DNA of 64,000 nt from Sphingobium sp. SYK-6 (GTDB lineage Bacteria > Pseudomonadota > Alphaproteobacteria > Sphingomonadales > Sphingomonadaceae). The notes below the pieces were generated by a model, which was given only the letters and a program-made list of their open reading frames with translations, had not been told where the DNA came from and searched no databases. Position 1 is the first letter of the stretch. Every line of letters begins with the position of its first letter. Shown here in pieces: positions 18,191-27,459 of the stretch. Where the stretch lies: assembly GCF_000283515.1 (NCBI RefSeq), contig NC_015976.1:3752501-3816500 (forward strand), given 5' to 3'. A program made the translations under genes and the position numbers.

Positions 18191-18245
18191 GCCGGTCGTG
18201 CCCGGGGGTTTGCTTCCCGGACGTGACCGGCTTCCCTGCTTTTTG
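18191..18245 (+). terminator. Intrinsic terminator of the Rieske-SDR operon
   Basis: GCCGGTCGTGCCCGGG pairs with CCCGGACGTGACCGGC across a nine-base loop, followed shortly by CTGCTTTTT. It lies 54 bases after the SDR stop. Confidence 0.7.
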
Positions 18246-18385
18246 CGGGACCAGAGCCGGGGGCTGAACGGCGTGGACACATTCGATAGCTTTGCGGAAG
18301 GCGGTTATCCGGGATTTTCTTCAAATCCAGCCTGTCAGGACGCGACGGCGTTGCGGACGTTGGCGGAACCAAGCATCCTTTTGGT

Positions 18386-18982
18386 ATGACGCAGCCCGAT
18401 TTTGTTACGCGCCTACTCGATTGTGACGACGATTCGTCATTGACCACTTCGAACGGCAGCCGGTTCATCCGAAAGCTGCCCGACCAGCATTCGCTCGGCT
18501 ATCTCCACAAATTCTACGCACCTTTGCTTAACCCGCCAGAGGCAGACCTGCTCCAGCGACTAGCTCCTGCCTACGTCGATTTCCTCCGATGGGCGAACGG
18601 GGCGGCCCTCTTCGACAACTGCATCGCGCTGTTTGGTTATGTTGAGACGATCACCCGTCAGACAGCGCCCGAGACAGTCACCGCCATCTCAATGAACAGT
18701 GACAACGAGGTTTTCGCGCTGCTGGAGCCAGAGCGTTGGGAAAGAGGGTGGACCAAGATTGGCAGCCTCGTCGGCTGGGACAACAGCTACACGTTAGAGA
18801 TTCATCGGGAGGGGCGGTGCGCCATCGTCGGAGGGGAGTTTTCCTACACCGCCCCCACATTCGACGAGTGCATGAACGCTGTCGTCACCAGGGTATCGCC
18901 CTGTTATACCTGTGAAGGCATCATCGACACTGATTATGCTGAACTTGAAGAAGCATTAGCAAGCCTGTTCCGGCCGCATTGA
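18386..18982 (+). CDS. SMI1/KNR4 (SUKH) family protein, orphan
   Basis: A 198-residue protein with the SUKH signature: FLRWANGAALF in the middle, then GSLVGWDNSYTLEIHREGRC and a final TFDEC helix. SUKH proteins often neutralise contact-dependent or polymorphic toxins, but many are stand-alone with unknown roles. No toxin, Rhs/Hcp or secretion gene is nearby. Codon use is visibly less GC-rich than in the flanking genes, which hints at separate acquisition. It has its own position between a terminator and a gap before the MFS gene, and no clear ribosome site. Confidence 0.65.
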   Translation: MTQPDFVTRLLDCDDDSSLTTSNGSRFIRKLPDQHSLGYLHKFYAPLLNPPEADLLQRLAPAYVDFLRWANGAALFDNCIALFGYVETITRQTAPETVTAISMNSDNEVFALLEPERWERGWTKIGSLVGWDNSYTLEIHREGRCAIVGGEFSYTAPTFDECMNAVVTRVSPCYTCEGIIDTDYAELEEALASLFRPH

Positions 18983-19208
18983 GTGTCCGTTCCCCACAAC
19001 ATTTCAGCCATGGCGCCGACAATCAAGGCGGCCCAATAGCGGCCTCTCGGTCCGGCCGGAGTTTGTTCACGCCGCCTGATTCCGTTCCTACCCCGTCTAT
19101 TCGGGCAGCCTCCGGGACCAGTCGGGCCGGCATCCGGTCCCGCCCCTTATGCGCGGCGGCATCTATCGTTCCGCACACGCCGCCCAACCGGGGCGCCTGC
19201 CCTCCCCC

Positions 19209-20561
19209 TCAGGCCGGCGCCGTAGCCGGCGCTCTCCTCGCCGTGCCTGCCTTCAGCCGGTAGAAGAGCAGCATCGCGACGGCGGCCACCACCAGCGGCG
19301 AGGCGATCGCGGTATAGATCGTCCAGGCGCCCCAGCCGGCCGCCAGCATGGCGCCGCCCAGCCCCGGCCCGATCATCGAGGTGATGCGCCCGATGCCGCC
19401 GGCCCAGCCAATGCCCGTCGAGCGCATCGAGGTGGGATAGCTGGAGGCCGCGAGCGAATTGAGCCCCGCCTGCGCACCGATCACCAGCAGGCCGAACGCG
19501 AAGCTGAGCACCCAGCCCAGCGCATTGATCTGCGCCACCAGCGCCAGCATCGTCATCGCGACGAAACCGAGAATGAGCGTGAGCGCGAGCGCAAGCGGCA
19601 CACCGATCCGCTTCATCAGCAGCGTGAGCATGACCGGGCCCACCATCGCACCGAAGGCGGAGACGGCGGACATGCGCGTCGCGGTCGCGGTTTCGAGGCC
19701 GCCCAGCACATGCAGGAAGCTCGGCTTCCAGGCGGAAATGGTCGCCGTGGCGCACAAGGCACTGCCCATCGCCAGCCAGAGCAGCAATGTCATCGGCGCG
19801 CGTCCATCCCGGAACAGGCCGGCCAGCGGCAGGCCTTCGGCCTTGACCTCCGTCGTCGTGAAGCGCGTGGACGGCGTGAAGCTGAAGTCCGGGTCGATCC
19901 GCTGCAGTATCTCGCCGATGCGGGGATCACTCGGATTGCGGATGAGCAGGAAACGGCAGGACTCCGGCAGCCGCAGCCACAGGAGCGGCACGAACAGCAG
20001 CAACAGCACACCGCCCGCCCAGAACGCCGCTTCCCAGCTATGATATTGCACGAAGCTTGGGCCGAACAGGCCCGCCGCCGAGGCGCCCAGCCCATGGGCG
20101 ATGAAGATCCAGGTCAGCAAGCGTGGGCGGCGCGCTTCCGGCATGAACTCGGCCAGCAGCGCAACGATGTTGGGAATGGTGCCGCCCAGCGCCCCGAAGG
20201 CCAAGAAACGGACGATCACGAACTGCTCGAGATGTCCGGCCATCGTCGAGGCCAGCGTCAGCAGCCCGAAAAGCGTCGAGCCTATGAGGATGATGTTGCG
20301 CCGTCCAAGGCGATCGGCAAGCATGGAGATGGTGTAGAAACCCACGGCCATGCCGGCCGCCTGCGCCGTGAACACGAAGCCCATCGAGGGAATGGAGATA
20401 TCCAGCCCGCGTGCAATGAAGGGGGCCAGATTGGCGACGATATAGGCGTCATAGCCCTCCAGCCCCATCAGCAAGCCGCAAAGAGCGTAGAGAACCCAGC
20501 GATAGCTGCCCATTTCCGGGCGCTCCAGCACTGAATCGATTGACCGTTCGTCCGCGCCCAT
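19209..20561 (-). CDS. MFS transporter, aromatic acid:H+ symporter type (AAHS)
   Basis: A 450-residue inner-membrane porter with about 12 membrane segments. The first loop contains the AAHS-type motif ADRLGRRNIILIG, preceded by LMGLEGYDAYIVANLAP, where the buried aspartate of the aromatic-acid porters lies. It would import an aromatic or related carboxylate with protons. ATG 20559-20561 follows GAGGAGAGG; an upstream extension lacks a ribosome site. It is divergent from the secreted esterase, with operator site 6 between them, so the two are probably co-regulated. Confidence 0.88.
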   Translation of the reverse strand: MGADERSIDSVLERPEMGSYRWVLYALCGLLMGLEGYDAYIVANLAPFIARGLDISIPSMGFVFTAQAAGMAVGFYTISMLADRLGRRNIILIGSTLFGLLTLASTMAGHLEQFVIVRFLAFGALGGTIPNIVALLAEFMPEARRPRLLTWIFIAHGLGASAAGLFGPSFVQYHSWEAAFWAGGVLLLLFVPLLWLRLPESCRFLLIRNPSDPRIGEILQRIDPDFSFTPSTRFTTTEVKAEGLPLAGLFRDGRAPMTLLLWLAMGSALCATATISAWKPSFLHVLGGLETATATRMSAVSAFGAMVGPVMLTLLMKRIGVPLALALTLILGFVAMTMLALVAQINALGWVLSFAFGLLVIGAQAGLNSLAASSYPTSMRSTGIGWAGGIGRITSMIGPGLGGAMLAAGWGAWTIYTAIASPLVVAAVAMLLFYRLKAGTARRAPATAPA

Positions 20562-20643
20562 CCGTCCTCTCCTCGCTGTGATCCCGGCTGTGGTCCAGCT
20601 CTTTGGCTGACTGGCTAGCATGATCGCAGGAGAGCAACAACAT

Positions 20644-20661
20644 ATTATAGACCTATTTAAT
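20644..20661. promoter_or_regulatory. Operator-like inverted repeat, site 6 (MFS / esterase divergent promoter)
   Basis: ATTATA-GACCTA-TTTAAT in the 172-base gap between divergent start codons, placed to control both directions. Confidence 0.6.
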
Positions 20662-20733
20662 TCATGGCTTTTCGATTGAGAGGAAGTCCGCCAAACAGGG
20701 GCTGGTCGTCAGTCGGGATATAAGGAGCGGAGA

Positions 20734-21789
20734 ATGCGCATTCTCACAGGGTCAGGGCTGGGCGCGGCCCTGCTCGCCCTTTTCGCGGCGCCTCTTGCCC
20801 CCGGCGCGGCATCAGCCCGGAAGCCGTCTCCCGACCCAGCGCCCATCATGATCGCGCGTCAGGGCTCGTTCGCAGCGGGCGGAACATCGATCGGCGATTC
20901 GGCCAATTCGTCCGTCTGCGATCATGGTTATGTCGAATATCAGATCCCGCCGGGGCCTCGAACCGTCGGGCTGTTCCTCTGGCACAGTTCGAGCACGCAT
21001 GTCTGGCAGAACCGCTGGGATGGTGGTGAGGGATTCCAGAGCATCTTCCTGCGCAAGGGCTTCCCGGTCTACCTCTGGGACGGACCGCGCGTGGGGCGTG
21101 CGAACCTGCCGTGCGAAGAGGTGAAGGTCACAGCGCCACTCGGGCAGGACCAGCGCAGCTTCACCTCCTGGCGCTTCGGCCCTGCATTCGGCACATGGCA
21201 TCCGGGCGTTCAGTTCCCGGTCGATGATGCCGAGGCATGGAATCAGGCCATCCGGGGCCGCTATGAGGAATTCGACACAGTCGCCGACATCAGGCGCCAG
21301 GCGAAGGCGGCAGCTGCAGCCCTGGAGCGGACCGGGCCTGTCGTGCTCGTCACGAATTCCGCAGCCGGCGTGCGCGCGATGTTGACCGCGATCGAAAGCG
21401 ACAATGTGAAAGCGATCGTCGCTTACGAAAGCGTCGGCCTTGTCCTGCCGGCGAGCGAGGACAAAGGGGAGCCGGCCGGACCTTATGGCCCGATCTATGT
21501 GCCCGCAGAGCAGTTCAGGAAACTCGCGCGGATCCCCATCCAGCTGGTGTGGGGCGACAATCTGTCGCAACCGCGAGGACCGCAGATGGCCATTCCGGCC
21601 AATCACCGGTTCGTCGAATTGATCCGGCAGCATGGGGGCAATGCCGAGGTGCTGGAACTCGCCAGCGCCGGTCTCAAGGGCAATACGCATCTTCCTTTCG
21701 CCGACCTCAACAATGTCGAGGTCGCGACGCTGCTGATGGGCTTCCTCGAACGCAACGGCCTCGTCGCGCACGCACGGCACGCACCATAA
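20734..21789 (+). CDS. Secreted alpha/beta hydrolase, esterase-713-like
   Basis: A 351-residue exported protein. Residues 1-28 form a signal peptide (LGAALLALFAAPLAPGAASA). The mature part has QGSFAAGGTSIGDSA, the block HGYVEYQIPPGPRTVGLFLW, a GFQSIFLRKGFPVYLWDGP strand, and the nucleophile elbow VTNSAAGVRAM in which the serine sits in NSAAG instead of the common GHSxG. These blocks match the Alcaligenes esterase 713 group as I recall it. It probably removes an ester group in the periplasm before uptake. AAGGAG precedes the ATG; operator site 6 is upstream. Confidence 0.78.
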   Translation: MRILTGSGLGAALLALFAAPLAPGAASARKPSPDPAPIMIARQGSFAAGGTSIGDSANSSVCDHGYVEYQIPPGPRTVGLFLWHSSSTHVWQNRWDGGEGFQSIFLRKGFPVYLWDGPRVGRANLPCEEVKVTAPLGQDQRSFTSWRFGPAFGTWHPGVQFPVDDAEAWNQAIRGRYEEFDTVADIRRQAKAAAAALERTGPVVLVTNSAAGVRAMLTAIESDNVKAIVAYESVGLVLPASEDKGEPAGPYGPIYVPAEQFRKLARIPIQLVWGDNLSQPRGPQMAIPANHRFVELIRQHGGNAEVLELASAGLKGNTHLPFADLNNVEVATLLMGFLERNGLVAHARHAP

Positions 21790-22118
21790 TTACGCCAATG
21801 ATATAATTTTTCTTCGTCTGGACGCTGTCCGGATCGCGTCCTGTGCCATGCGCGGACTGGGCAGAGAGTCAATGCTCCCAAGCCGGCATATCTCATTAGC
21901 TATCGCAATGACCCCTCGCGGACGCCATCCCGGAATCCGTCTTCCAGACTCGCCAATATTTATATCTATATGTAATTTATTTACAGCATGGGTAGCTTGG
22001 TGTACATCGGCCCGATAGAGCGCCGTTCGTCAGAAAGCGCCTTGTTTCGCATAATATGAGATTCCAGTTTTTCCTAATATAACAAGACGAACGTCGCCCC
22101 AAGCGACGCAGCAATGAC
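21790..22118. other. Promoter region of TonB receptor 1
   Basis: An AT-rich gap of about 330 bases with no gene. It contains a lone TATAAT-like half site near 21802, operator site 7 at 21959-21976, and A/T-rich stretches downstream of it that could hold the promoter. A structured leader follows at 22119. Confidence 0.5.
21959..21976. promoter_or_regulatory. Operator-like inverted repeat, site 7 (TonB receptor 1)
   Basis: TTTATA-TCTATA-TGTAAT, with a perfect left arm and a partial right arm, about 330 bases before the receptor ATG. Confidence 0.55.
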
Positions 22119-22243
22119 ATGGAGAGGATCGGGCACCCCGGCCCGCCAGCATCACGGCTACATGTGATGCGCGGCTGGGTGGGTGCCAATGCGGACTTCC
22201 TGACATCCAGCGCAGACTGGGGCAGGACCCCATGCCTCTCCAT
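22119..22243 (+). other. Nested inverted repeats in the leader of TonB receptor 1
   Basis: Outer arms ATGGAGAGG (22119-22127) and CCTCTCCAT (22235-22243) enclose GGCACC/GGTGCC (22132 and 22182), CCAG/CTGG, and CATCAC/GTGATG (22150 and 22164). If transcribed they fold into one long imperfect hairpin just before the ribosome-binding site of the receptor. The function is unknown; a cis-regulatory RNA is one possibility. Confidence 0.4.
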
Positions 22244-22307
22244 CCGGGAACCGCTCCGTTCGCGCAAGGCGATGAGAGCAAGAACGACAGGAAGGGAGAG
22301 GAGCGAC

Positions 22308-25300
22308 ATGATCCGGAACAATGAGAATGGTCGGCGGAGCTGGGGCACGCGGTGCGCGCTGATGTCATCTGCCACGCTGGCGATAGGGACCCTGATCGCC
22401 TCGCCCGCTCCGGCCCAGGAGACTCAGCCGCAGGACGGCGAAGCAGCCGCGGACCAGGGTCTCATCGTCATCACCGGCTCGCGTATCAAGCGCGACGGGT
22501 TCGAGGATCGGGTTCCCGCGACCGTCATGTCGGCCCAGGCCATCCAGAATCTTGGCCGCGTCAATGTGGGCGAAGTCCTGACGCTCATCCCACAGAACGC
22601 CGCCTTCCAGTCCGACACCAATGCCGGGCCCGGCGTCGGAAGTCGCGCCAGCTCCAATATCGGGGCGACCTATGCCAATCTGCGCGGCCTCAACCCGTTC
22701 TATGGCACCCGCACGCTGACGCTGGTCGATTCCCGCCGGTTCGTCCCCACCTCGGACAGCGGCGCGGTCGACGTGAACCTGATCCCTTCCACGCTGATCT
22801 CGCGTGTGGAGACCGTGACCGGCGGCGCATCCGCCGCTTATGGTTCGGATGCAATCGCCGGTGTCGTCAACATCATCCTCGATCGTCGGTTCCAGGGCTT
22901 GAAGGGGCAGATCGACGGAGGCATCACCGAGCGGGGCGACGGGGAAACCTATCATGCCGCGCTGGCCGCGGGCACCGGCTTTGGCGGAGGCCGCGGCCAT
23001 GTCGTGCTGAGCGCGGAATATCAGAAGAACGAGGAGGTCGGCGGCTGCTCGCGCGTCCGCGACTGGTGCGCCGACAGCTGGGACGTGTTCCTGAACAGCA
23101 ATGTGATCGTCGGCGGCGTGACGTCCGGCTTCAATCGGCCCGGCACGCCCACCTATGGCCAGCCCAATTATGTGATCGGCCGGGATTCCAAGCTCGCCTA
23201 CACGACCAGGACCAGCGTGATCCGCAACGCGGCGCCCGCAGCCCCTGCTGCCCGAAACATGATGTGGAACGAGGACGGCACCGCGCTGGTGCCGTTCGAT
23301 GCCGGCCTTTATTCCCAGGCCAGCGCTCTGGGCCCGCGCAGCGGCGGCGACGGCGCATCGGTCTATGAGGAAGCCTATCTGCGCACGCCCATCGAGCGCT
23401 TCGCCCTGTTCGCCGCCGCGAGCTATGACCTGACCGACACGACCGAGCTGACCCTGGAAGCCTCCTATGGCGGTCGCAAGGCGCGGGCGATGGCAATCAC
23501 GTCTGGCCCCACCTCGACGATGCAGTTCCGACCGGACAATGCCTTCCTCACGCCCGCGGTCCGGGCGCTGGTCGGTTCCAACAATTTCACCGTCGGCACG
23601 GACGTCGACGACCAGATCACCAACATGAACATGGCGGACGCCAAGACCTTCCGGGCCGTTCTGGGCGTGAATGGCGAACTCGGCCTCGGCAACTGGACAT
23701 GGGACGCTTATTATCAATATGGCCGCAACACGCGCTTCCAGTCGCTCAGCCATGTGCGCGTCAACAGCTTCTTCTCCTTCGGCATCGACGCGGTGATCGA
23801 TCCGAGCACGGGCGACCCCATCTGCCGCGCCAAGCTGCAGGGCAACCCGAATGCAGCCGACTGCGTTCCGATCAACCTGTTCGGCGCGAACAATCTCTCA
23901 CAAGAGGCGATCGACTATGCCTGGCGGGAAGCGATCGAGGACTTCAAATATGACCAGCATGTCGTGGCAGCATCCATTCAGGGCGCCCTGTTCGACGGCG
24001 TGGGGGCGGGCCCGTTTTCCGCGGCGCTCGGTGTAGAGCATCGTTCGGACAAGGGCGACGTGACGCATGGCGACGTGCCTTATTATGACCAGTTCGGCGG
24101 CAGCTTCGGGCTGGACTATGCCGGCAAGATCAGGGTCACGGAAGGCTTCCTGGAACTCAACACGCCGCTGCTGCGCAACGTGCCGATGGGCAAGTTCCTG
24201 GAACTGAACGGCGCCATACGCCACACCGCGACCAAGAGCACGGACAGCCTGACCGACGATTCAAGGTCGGTGGGCATGACGAGCTGGAAACTGGGCGGCG
24301 TCTACGAGCCCATCGAGGGCCTGCGGTTTCGCGCCACCCGCTCGCGGGACATCCGCGCGGCCGGTTTCCGCGAACTGTTCGAGCAGCAGATCCCGACCGA
24401 TCCCTCCACGACGCGCGGTCGCGTGAACAATCCGTTCAACAGCAACGCCGCCGATGCGACGCCTATCCTCTCCGGCGGCAACTTCGCGCTGACGCCGGAA
24501 AAGGCGGATACCTGGACGGTGGGCGCTGTCGTTTCGCCGACGCGGAACCTGCGCTTCTCGGTCGACTGGTTCGCAATCAAGATCACCGATGCCGTGACGA
24601 CACCCGCCGGGCAGCAGCTCGTCGACACCTGCTTCAATCTCGATGTGTTCTGCGACCGGATCACATTCAATCCGAATGTCGCGAACCGGGCGGACATCAC
24701 TTTCGTGGATGCGCGCCAGATCAATGTCGGTTCGTTCACCTCGCGCGGCCTCGACATCGAGCTGGATTACACCACCGAGTTCGGCAGCGATTCCCGGGTC
24801 AGCTTCCGGCTGCTGGGCACTTATCTCTACGACATGGTCATCCAGGCCGCGCCGGGCTCCACGCCTGTCAACTTCGCGGGCCAGAGCGGCCCGGCCGCCC
24901 CTTTGGGTGATTTCAATCCTTCGCCCAAACTGATCCTGAACGGCACGGTCACTTATGATCAGGGGCCGTTCACCGGCACGTTGCAGGGGCGCTATATCGG
25001 CAAGGGCGCGCTCAACAAGACTTTCATCGGGCCCGACGACCCCGACTATGATCCTACCCTGCCCAACTCGATCAACGACAACACCGTGGCGTCGCGCTTC
25101 TATCTCACGCTCGGCCTCAATGTCCGCCTGCTGTCCGGCGACAATGGCAGACAGCTGGAATGGTTCGGCACCGTCGACAATCTGCTCGACACCGATCCGC
25201 CGATCGCGCCCGGATCGACGGCGAGCGTGGTGCAGTCGAGCTACCCCACCAACCCTGCATTCTTCGACACGCTCGGCCGCCGCTACCGCACCGGCATCCG

Positions 25301-25313
25301 CGTGAGATACTGA
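22308..25313 (+). CDS. TonB-dependent receptor 1
   Basis: A 1001-residue outer-membrane receptor. ATG 22308 follows AAGGGAGAGGAG and gives a signal peptide ending near ASPAPAQ. The TonB-box region and plug follow (LIVITGSRIKRDGF, then LTLVDSRRFVPT and ETVTGGASAAYGSDAIAGVV), and then a long beta-barrel with a terminal aromatic residue (GIRVRY). Sphingomonads use large families of these for energised uptake of aromatics, glycans and siderophores. Position among catabolic genes and operator site 7 argue for an organic substrate rather than iron. No TonB/ExbBD is encoded here. A hairpin follows the stop. Confidence 0.93.
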   Translation: MIRNNENGRRSWGTRCALMSSATLAIGTLIASPAPAQETQPQDGEAAADQGLIVITGSRIKRDGFEDRVPATVMSAQAIQNLGRVNVGEVLTLIPQNAAFQSDTNAGPGVGSRASSNIGATYANLRGLNPFYGTRTLTLVDSRRFVPTSDSGAVDVNLIPSTLISRVETVTGGASAAYGSDAIAGVVNIILDRRFQGLKGQIDGGITERGDGETYHAALAAGTGFGGGRGHVVLSAEYQKNEEVGGCSRVRDWCADSWDVFLNSNVIVGGVTSGFNRPGTPTYGQPNYVIGRDSKLAYTTRTSVIRNAAPAAPAARNMMWNEDGTALVPFDAGLYSQASALGPRSGGDGASVYEEAYLRTPIERFALFAAASYDLTDTTELTLEASYGGRKARAMAITSGPTSTMQFRPDNAFLTPAVRALVGSNNFTVGTDVDDQITNMNMADAKTFRAVLGVNGELGLGNWTWDAYYQYGRNTRFQSLSHVRVNSFFSFGIDAVIDPSTGDPICRAKLQGNPNAADCVPINLFGANNLSQEAIDYAWREAIEDFKYDQHVVAASIQGALFDGVGAGPFSAALGVEHRSDKGDVTHGDVPYYDQFGGSFGLDYAGKIRVTEGFLELNTPLLRNVPMGKFLELNGAIRHTATKSTDSLTDDSRSVGMTSWKLGGVYEPIEGLRFRATRSRDIRAAGFRELFEQQIPTDPSTTRGRVNNPFNSNAADATPILSGGNFALTPEKADTWTVGAVVSPTRNLRFSVDWFAIKITDAVTTPAGQQLVDTCFNLDVFCDRITFNPNVANRADITFVDARQINVGSFTSRGLDIELDYTTEFGSDSRVSFRLLGTYLYDMVIQAAPGSTPVNFAGQSGPAAPLGDFNPSPKLILNGTVTYDQGPFTGTLQGRYIGKGALNKTFIGPDDPDYDPTLPNSINDNTVASRFYLTLGLNVRLLSGDNGRQLEWFGTVDNLLDTDPPIAPGSTASVVQSSYPTNPAFFDTLGRRYRTGIRVRY

Positions 25314-25326
25314 GGGCATGAACCGG

Positions 25327-25361
25327 CACATGGGCTGCGCGGCCAGAGCCCAGCCCATGTG
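25327..25361 (+). terminator. Hairpin after TonB receptor 1
   Basis: Perfect 11-bp arms CACATGGGCTG and CAGCCCATGTG, 14 bases after the stop. No T-run follows, so it may protect the 3' end or act as a weak terminator. Confidence 0.6.
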
Positions 25362-25520
25362 ATCGACAGCCTGCCCCGGGCCAATAGCGGGATCGGTTAG
25401 CGCACCGGACGCACGGGAAACGGCCCTTCCCGTTCCTCCGGCGCCGAACGTCGATCCTGATCCCCGGCCGCGTGGGCCAAATTCCGGTCCGAATCGCCCT
25501 CGGGCCTTCTGGCGACAGAC

Positions 25521-25847
25521 GAAATGGATGGGGCGACCGACGGCGCGAGGGGCCCGACGCCGCCAGCCTGTCCAACATCATGCTGCGGTCTGGAAGTTTA
25601 CAAAGATGACGACCCGTCGGTGTCATCTTCCGCTTCCGTGAGCTTTGCGGCAGGCCCGGTCAGGCGCACGCCGGAGCCCGCCCCGGCAAGCCTGTGCGGC
25701 CCGACCGGATGATGACATGCCTTCAATAGGAATGAGCTGTGCATTGTCCTGCCTCCGTCGATGGGAAGAAGCGTCCGGCCGGGCTGCCACGGCGGAGGGC
25801 GTGTAGGACAGAGGAAAAGCGAGGCTGATGTCGGGATCGCGCGCATG
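25521..25847 (+). repeat. Dispersed intergenic repeat, copy B
   Basis: Plus-strand copy of the element also present at 4660-4980 (inverted) and 59168-59502. The landmark GGAAGTTTACAAAGATGACG is at 25592-25611, next to an inverted repeat AAGATGAC/GTCATCTT; the element ends near TGTAGGACAGAGGAAAAGCG. It fills most of the 659-base gap between TonB receptor 1 and the convergent aldehyde dehydrogenase. I see no gene in this gap. Confidence 0.75.
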
Positions 25848-25972
25848 CTCACCGGAGACCGCCAGCCCCCGCGGCGCTTCTGAAGCCCTCGCCGCAGGGA
25901 AGCAGGGCCTTGTCGATCCAAGCCGACCAGAACCAAAGGCCAGTTCCTCGCTCGAATATATCGCGCGCCTTC

Positions 25973-27412
25973 CTATTCGAAACGCTCGAGGCTCGTGTAG
26001 AACCGGGTCTGGAGATAGGGCTCGATGGCTTCGGCGCCGCCTTCCACCCCGAAGCCTGAATCGCGGACCCCGCCGAAGGGCGTTTCCGCAGCTCCCAGCC
26101 CGAAGTGATTGACCGACAGCATGCCGCATTCGATCCGCGAATAGAGATGCCGGGCCTTGGACGGAGAGCCGGTGAAAACATAGGCTGCGAGACCATATGG
26201 CAAGCGATTGGCTTCCGCGATCGCGGCGTCCAGCGTCTCGAAGGGTTGTACGGTCAGCAGGGGACCGAACGGCTCCTCGTTCATCACGCGGGACGTGACG
26301 GGCGCTTCCGCAAGCACGGTGGGCGGGAAGAAGTTGCCGGCCTCGCCGCGCCGCTTGCCACCGATGTGCAAGCGCGCGCCCTTCGCGAGCGCATCCTCCA
26401 CCAGGGCTTCGAGCGCTTCGACCCGGCGCGGATTGGCCATGGGGCCCATGGTCGTCGCCGGATCGCCGCCATCGCCCATCTTCACGCCCTCGAACGCCGC
26501 CAGCAGGCCGTCGACAAACCGTCCGTAGACCGGCGCCTCGATGAGCAGGCGCGTCGGGCTGATGCAGGACTGGCCGGAGGTGCGGGTCTTGAAAGCGGCC
26601 AGTGCCTGCGCGGCGGCCGGGATGTCGGCATCCACGCAGACGATCACCGGCGCATGCCCGCCCAGTTCCATGGTCACAGGCTTCATGTGGCGACCGGCCA
26701 GCGCCGCCAGATGCTTGCCCACAACCGTGGACCCGGTGAACGACACCTTGCGGATGGCCGGATGGGGGATCAGATATTCGGAAATCTCCGCAGGCGTCCC
26801 GAACACCAGATTGATCACACCCGCCGGCGTGCCCGCTTCCTCGAAGGCCCGCACCAGCGCGGCGCAGGACGCGGGCGTCTCTTCCGGTCCCTTGATGATG
26901 ATCGAGCACCCCGCCGCCAGCGCCCCCGCGATCTTGCGGACAGCCTGGTTGATCGGGAAGTTCCAGGGCGTGAAGGCGGCGACCGGGCCGACCGGTTCGC
27001 GCGTGACGAGTTGCAGGACACCCGCGCCCCGCGCCGGAATGACCCGACCATAAGCGCGTTGGGCTTCGCCGGCCATCCAGTCGATGAATTCCGCGCCTCT
27101 CAGCACTTCGCCCAGCGCTTCCGCGACCGGCTTGCCCTGTTCCATGCTCATCAGCCGCGCCGACATCTCGGCATCGCGGCGCAGGATGACCGCGGCACTG
27201 CGGAGCGTTTCCGCGCGACTATGGGCCGGCGTATCGCGCCACAGCGCGAAGCCGCGCACGGCGGCATCGGCGGCACGGTCGAGATCGGCGCGCTCCGCCT
27301 TGGCGACGCTGCCGATCCTCGAGCCATCGGCAGGATTGACGATGGGCAGGACAACGCCGTCGGCACCCGCTCTCCATTCGCCATCGATGAAAAGTTGCGA
27401 GTCAGTATACAT
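25973..27412 (-). CDS. NAD(P)-dependent aldehyde dehydrogenase, succinate-semialdehyde dehydrogenase-like
   Basis: A 479-residue ALDH. Visible motifs are FTPWNFPINQ, FTGSTVVGK, the general base in MELGGHAP, the catalytic cysteine in TSGQSCISPTR and the late NEEPFGPLL. The active-site wording fits the semialdehyde (GabD/Sad) group, which oxidises aliphatic or aromatic semialdehydes to acids. ATG 27410-27412 is preceded by GGAGGGGAGG; a longer in-frame start overlaps the MFS gene and lacks support. The MFS porter gene lies immediately upstream on the same strand, so the two likely form an operon. Confidence 0.9.
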   Translation of the reverse strand: MYTDSQLFIDGEWRAGADGVVLPIVNPADGSRIGSVAKAERADLDRAADAAVRGFALWRDTPAHSRAETLRSAAVILRRDAEMSARLMSMEQGKPVAEALGEVLRGAEFIDWMAGEAQRAYGRVIPARGAGVLQLVTREPVGPVAAFTPWNFPINQAVRKIAGALAAGCSIIIKGPEETPASCAALVRAFEEAGTPAGVINLVFGTPAEISEYLIPHPAIRKVSFTGSTVVGKHLAALAGRHMKPVTMELGGHAPVIVCVDADIPAAAQALAAFKTRTSGQSCISPTRLLIEAPVYGRFVDGLLAAFEGVKMGDGGDPATTMGPMANPRRVEALEALVEDALAKGARLHIGGKRRGEAGNFFPPTVLAEAPVTSRVMNEEPFGPLLTVQPFETLDAAIAEANRLPYGLAAYVFTGSPSKARHLYSRIECGMLSVNHFGLGAAETPFGGVRDSGFGVEGGAEAIEPYLQTRFYTSLERFE

Positions 27413-27459
27413 GGGGTCCTCCCCTCCTTGGCCATTCAGCGGGAACATGCGGGGGCGGC

